Source of the DNA: Mayamaea pseudoterrestris
Lineage: Eukaryota > Bacillariophyta > Bacillariophyceae > Sellaphorales > Sellaphoraceae
Length of the DNA: 64,000 bases
Direction: 5' to 3'
Assembly: GCA_027923505.1 (NCBI GenBank)
Contig: BROI01000007.1
Span: 806,001 to 870,000, forward strand
Shown here: piece by piece, positions 61,905 to 64,000 of the stretch
Layout of the letters: each line of letters starts with the position of its first letter
Position numbering within the stretch: position 1 is the first letter of the stretch
Translations under genes and position numbers: made by a program
The notes under the pieces: generated by a model
The model's input: the letters and a program-made list of their open reading frames with translations, nothing else
Told to the model about the DNA's origin: nothing
The model's database searches: none

Positions 61905-64000
61905 TCAATAAAACTCCAAGTCGGCGCTGTCGCTTCCGGTTGCGATAATGCTGCTCGAAGGCGACAAGATAGTCGTTCGCTTTGTTTGTATTGCTGCCTG
62001 TGGTATCCGTCTGCTGGACTTGCGACTGCGAACCATGATTGCGGCACCGACACTTACAAGCGCAAGCAGTGCTGTCGCTGCTGCAGCACCAATCAATGGA
62101 ATGGACGATGACGCTGATGCGCTGTTTTCAGTTTTGTCCCCAGCAATAGACGGCTGCACCTCGAGGCTTTTTGAGACGGTCAAAGTGTTTGTTACGGCAG
62201 CATTTCCTGGCGAAGGCATTGCTGAAGTGGATGGCGCGCTTGATACTGAAGGAAACAATGATGGTGACGTAGAAACTGACGGAGCATTTGATATTGAAGG
62301 AAATAATGACGGAGGCACAGATATTGATGGAGAATTTGAAATGCTTGGCATAGCACTGATCGACGGAGAACTTGATATTGATGGAGAATTTGAAATGCTT
62401 GGCATAGCACTGATCGACGGAGAACTTGATATTGATGGGGACGTTGAGATGCTGGGTTGATTGCTGATCGATGGTGTGAGCGACGGTGCAGCTGAGCTGG
62501 TCGGTGATTGCGATACGCTTGGGGCCTGGCTTGGTCTAGCACTTGGGGTGACTGGTTGTTTTGACGGTATTTGAGAAGGTTGCCTTGACGGTTGCCTTGA
62601 CGGTTGGTTGATCAGTGATGGTGTGCTAGACGGCTGCCTTGACGGTTGGTTAATATTTGTCGGCTGAGAAGACGGTACTCGAGAAGGTTGCCTTGACGGT
62701 ATGTTGATCGCTGTTGGTGTGCTAGAAGGCTGTTTTGAAGGTTGCTGTATGGCCGTTGGCTGAGAAGATGGTACTCGAGATGGCTGCCTTGACGGAATGT
62801 TAATCGCTGTTGGTGTGCTAGAAGGCTGCTTTGAAGGTTGCTGTATGGCCGTTGGCTGAGAAGACGGTACTCGAGATGGCTGCCTTGACGGAATGTTAAT
62901 CGCTGTTGGTGTGCTAGAAGGCTGCTTTGAAGGTTGCTGTATGGCCGTTGGCTGAGAAGACGGTACTCGAGACGGCTGCCTTGACGGAATGTTAATTGCT
63001 GTTGGTGTGCTAGAAGGCTGCTTTGAAGGTTGCTGTATGGCCGTGGGCTGAGAAGACGGTACTCGAGAAGGTTGCCTTGACGGTTGGTTGATCGCTGTTG
63101 GTGTGCTAGAAGGCTGCTTTGAGGGTTGGTTTATAGCCGTTGGCTGAGAAGACGGTACTCGAGAAGGTTGCCTTGATGGTTGGTTGATCGCTGTTGGTGT
63201 GCTAGAAGGCTGCCTTGAAGGTTGGTTCGAAGCTTCTGGTGGGCTGGATGGCCTTCTTGAGGGCCGCACCGAAGGAATTACGGATGGCCGCAACACAGAG
63301 GTGGGTTGATTTGATTCCGTGCTTGGTGTCTGCGATGGCCGGTTGGAAGCGTTTGGCTGGCTGGATGGCCTTTCTGATGGTCTGACAGAGGGAACAGCGG
63401 ATGGTCTTGAAAAAGTGGTTGGTTGATTTGACTCCGTGCTCGGTGCTGTCGACGGCTGCAATACAGTGGTCGGTTGATTTGATTCCGTGCTTGGTGCCTC
63501 CGACGGCTGGTTGGAAGCATTAATGGTTGTTGGCACGTTTGAGGGTGTCAATGACGGGACTCCAGATGGTCTTGAAACAGTTGTTGGTTGATTTGACTCC
63601 GTGCTCGGTGCTGTCGACGGCTGGTTGGAAGCATTAATGGTTGTTGGCACGTTTGAGGGTGTCAATGACGGGACGCCAGATGGTCGCGCCACTGTGGTAG
63701 GTTGATTTGATTCCGTGCTTGGTGCTTGCGATGGACGAAAAACAGTGGTCGGTAGATTAGACTCTGTGCTTGGTGCCTCCGACGGCCGATTGGAGTTGCT
63801 AGTTGTTGTCGGCCCGTTTGAGGGTTGCACTGAAGGGACCTTTGATGGCTGCAGCACTGTTGTTGGCTGATTGGATTCCGTGCTCGGTGCCTGTGACGGC
63901 CGTAACAAAGCAGTCGGTTGATTCGATTCCGTGCTTGGTCCCACCGACGGTCGATTAGACGGCGGCGACGAAGACTCAATACTTGAGGGCTTCTGACTCG
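61905..64000 (-). CDS. Surface protein 3: PS-repeat stalk with TM anchor (5' end outside window)
   Basis: The frame is open to the window edge, so the N-terminus, leader and any KGSK cluster are missing; ~698 residues are visible. They are nearly all Pro/Ser/Thr/Gln/Asn repeats in three blocks. The first has ~15-18-residue units (APSTESNQPTTVLRPS). The second is an array of 32-residue units (..SRQPSRVPSSQPTAIQQPSKQ..). The third is a short PSIS-x-SPSIS block. A membrane helix (SIPLIGAAAATALLALVSVGAAIMV) with basic stop (RSRKSSRR) and a ~45-residue tail ending SADLEFY follow. The VDAT module of genes 1 and 2 is not present before the membrane helix. It is the same architecture in tandem, hence family member 3. 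Confidence 0.8.
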   Translation of the reverse strand, partial: SQKPSSIESSSPPSNRPSVGPSTESNQPTALLRPSQAPSTESNQPTTVLQPSKVPSVQPSNGPTTTSNSNRPSEAPSTESNLPTTVFRPSQAPSTESNQPTTVARPSGVPSLTPSNVPTTINASNQPSTAPSTESNQPTTVSRPSGVPSLTPSNVPTTINASNQPSEAPSTESNQPTTVLQPSTAPSTESNQPTTFSRPSAVPSVRPSERPSSQPNASNRPSQTPSTESNQPTSVLRPSVIPSVRPSRRPSSPPEASNQPSRQPSSTPTAINQPSRQPSRVPSSQPTAINQPSKQPSSTPTAINQPSRQPSRVPSSQPTAIQQPSKQPSSTPTAINIPSRQPSRVPSSQPTAIQQPSKQPSSTPTAINIPSRQPSRVPSSQPTAIQQPSKQPSSTPTAINIPSRQPSRVPSSQPTAIQQPSKQPSSTPTAINIPSRQPSRVPSSQPTNINQPSRQPSSTPSLINQPSRQPSRQPSQIPSKQPVTPSARPSQAPSVSQSPTSSAAPSLTPSISNQPSISTSPSISSSPSISAMPSISNSPSISSSPSISAMPSISNSPSISVPPSLFPSISNAPSVSTSPSLFPSVSSAPSTSAMPSPGNAAVTNTLTVSKSLEVQPSIAGDKTENSASASSSIPLIGAAAATALLALVSVGAAIMVRSRKSSRRIPQAAIQTKRTTILSPSSSIIATGSDSADLEFY
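62320..62440. repeat. 54-bp tandem repeat inside surface protein 3
   Basis: GATATTGATGGAGAATTTG begins at 62320 and 62374, with a third partial copy at 62428. The period is 54 bp (18 codons), in frame, encoding SPSIS-x-type units. Confidence 0.85.
62620..63240. repeat. 96-bp tandem repeat array inside surface protein 3
   Basis: CTGTTGGTGTGCTAGAAGG starts at 62711, 62807, 62903, 62999, 63095 and 63191, exactly 96 bp apart. Six units of 32 codons keep the frame. The central copies are nearly identical, so recent unequal exchange or slippage is likely and copy number may vary between strains. Confidence 0.93.

Noticed and set aside
62620-63240. Regular repeat array as a possible CRISPR
   Set aside because: There are no unique spacers. 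The 96-bp unit is coding and in frame, and the DNA is eukaryotic.

Overview
The window looks like nuclear DNA of a photosynthetic stramenopile, most likely a diatom or close ochrophyte. Evidence: a light-harvesting (fucoxanthin-chlorophyll type) gene whose leader carries an AFAP plastid-import motif, a second LHC-like gene, a DUF6824-type CGRG...NHHPGN protein of the kind common in diatoms, two heat-shock-factor-type regulators (a family expanded in diatoms), and secreted KGSK/Pro-Ser-rich proteins. Introns are short (mostly 52-131 nt) with GT(A/G)AGT donors. I reconstructed exon joins by eye, using splice consensus and frame continuity; none has transcript support.

Layout. 1-3140: 3' part of a class V aminotransferase-like gene, then a TBC-domain membrane protein. 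3141-6699: gene-poor DNA with a decayed ~170-bp tandem repeat, a Gypsy gag remnant and a frameshifted pseudogene. 6700-18428: two LTR retrotransposons on opposite strands. The first is a Copia element with a frameshifted gag and a stop codon in the integrase. The second is a Gypsy element with one uninterrupted gag-pol frame, identical LTRs and a perfect 5-bp target duplication. The Gypsy copy sits inside a host reading frame (18688 down to 13532), and the Copia 3' LTR begins directly at the other end of that fragment.

18689-36740: compact host genes: two SEC14-like proteins, two HSF-type factors with C-terminal DNA-binding domains, an eight-exon proton-pumping pyrophosphatase, a CCX-type cation/Ca2+ exchanger, a PAQR-like membrane protein, a homocysteine methyltransferase and a Cys/His-rich PLAC8-like protein. 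37130-46212: photosynthesis-related and regulatory genes: an LHC with a TGACGTCA element upstream, a DUF6824 protein with a 22-nt exon, a J-domain-like protein without HPD, an LHC-like protein with an acidic extension, an unrecognised secretory protein, and an Mpv17-family protein with a plastid-type leader. 46704-54229: a small secreted Cys-rich protein, a type II membrane LRR protein, an Asp/Tyr-rich four-TM protein, a small plastid-type protein and UDP-sugar pyrophosphorylase.

54671-64000: three tandem minus-strand genes for surface proteins, each with a long Pro/Ser/Thr-rich stalk, a C-terminal membrane anchor and a short tail. Two share a juxtamembrane module, KGSK-type Lys/Ser clusters and intron positions. 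This cluster, with the window's nucleotide-sugar enzyme, LRR protein and four-TM protein, hints at a cell-wall/adhesion theme, but that link is inference. It is the best candidate for undescribed biology; the double transposon hit is the clearest structural event.
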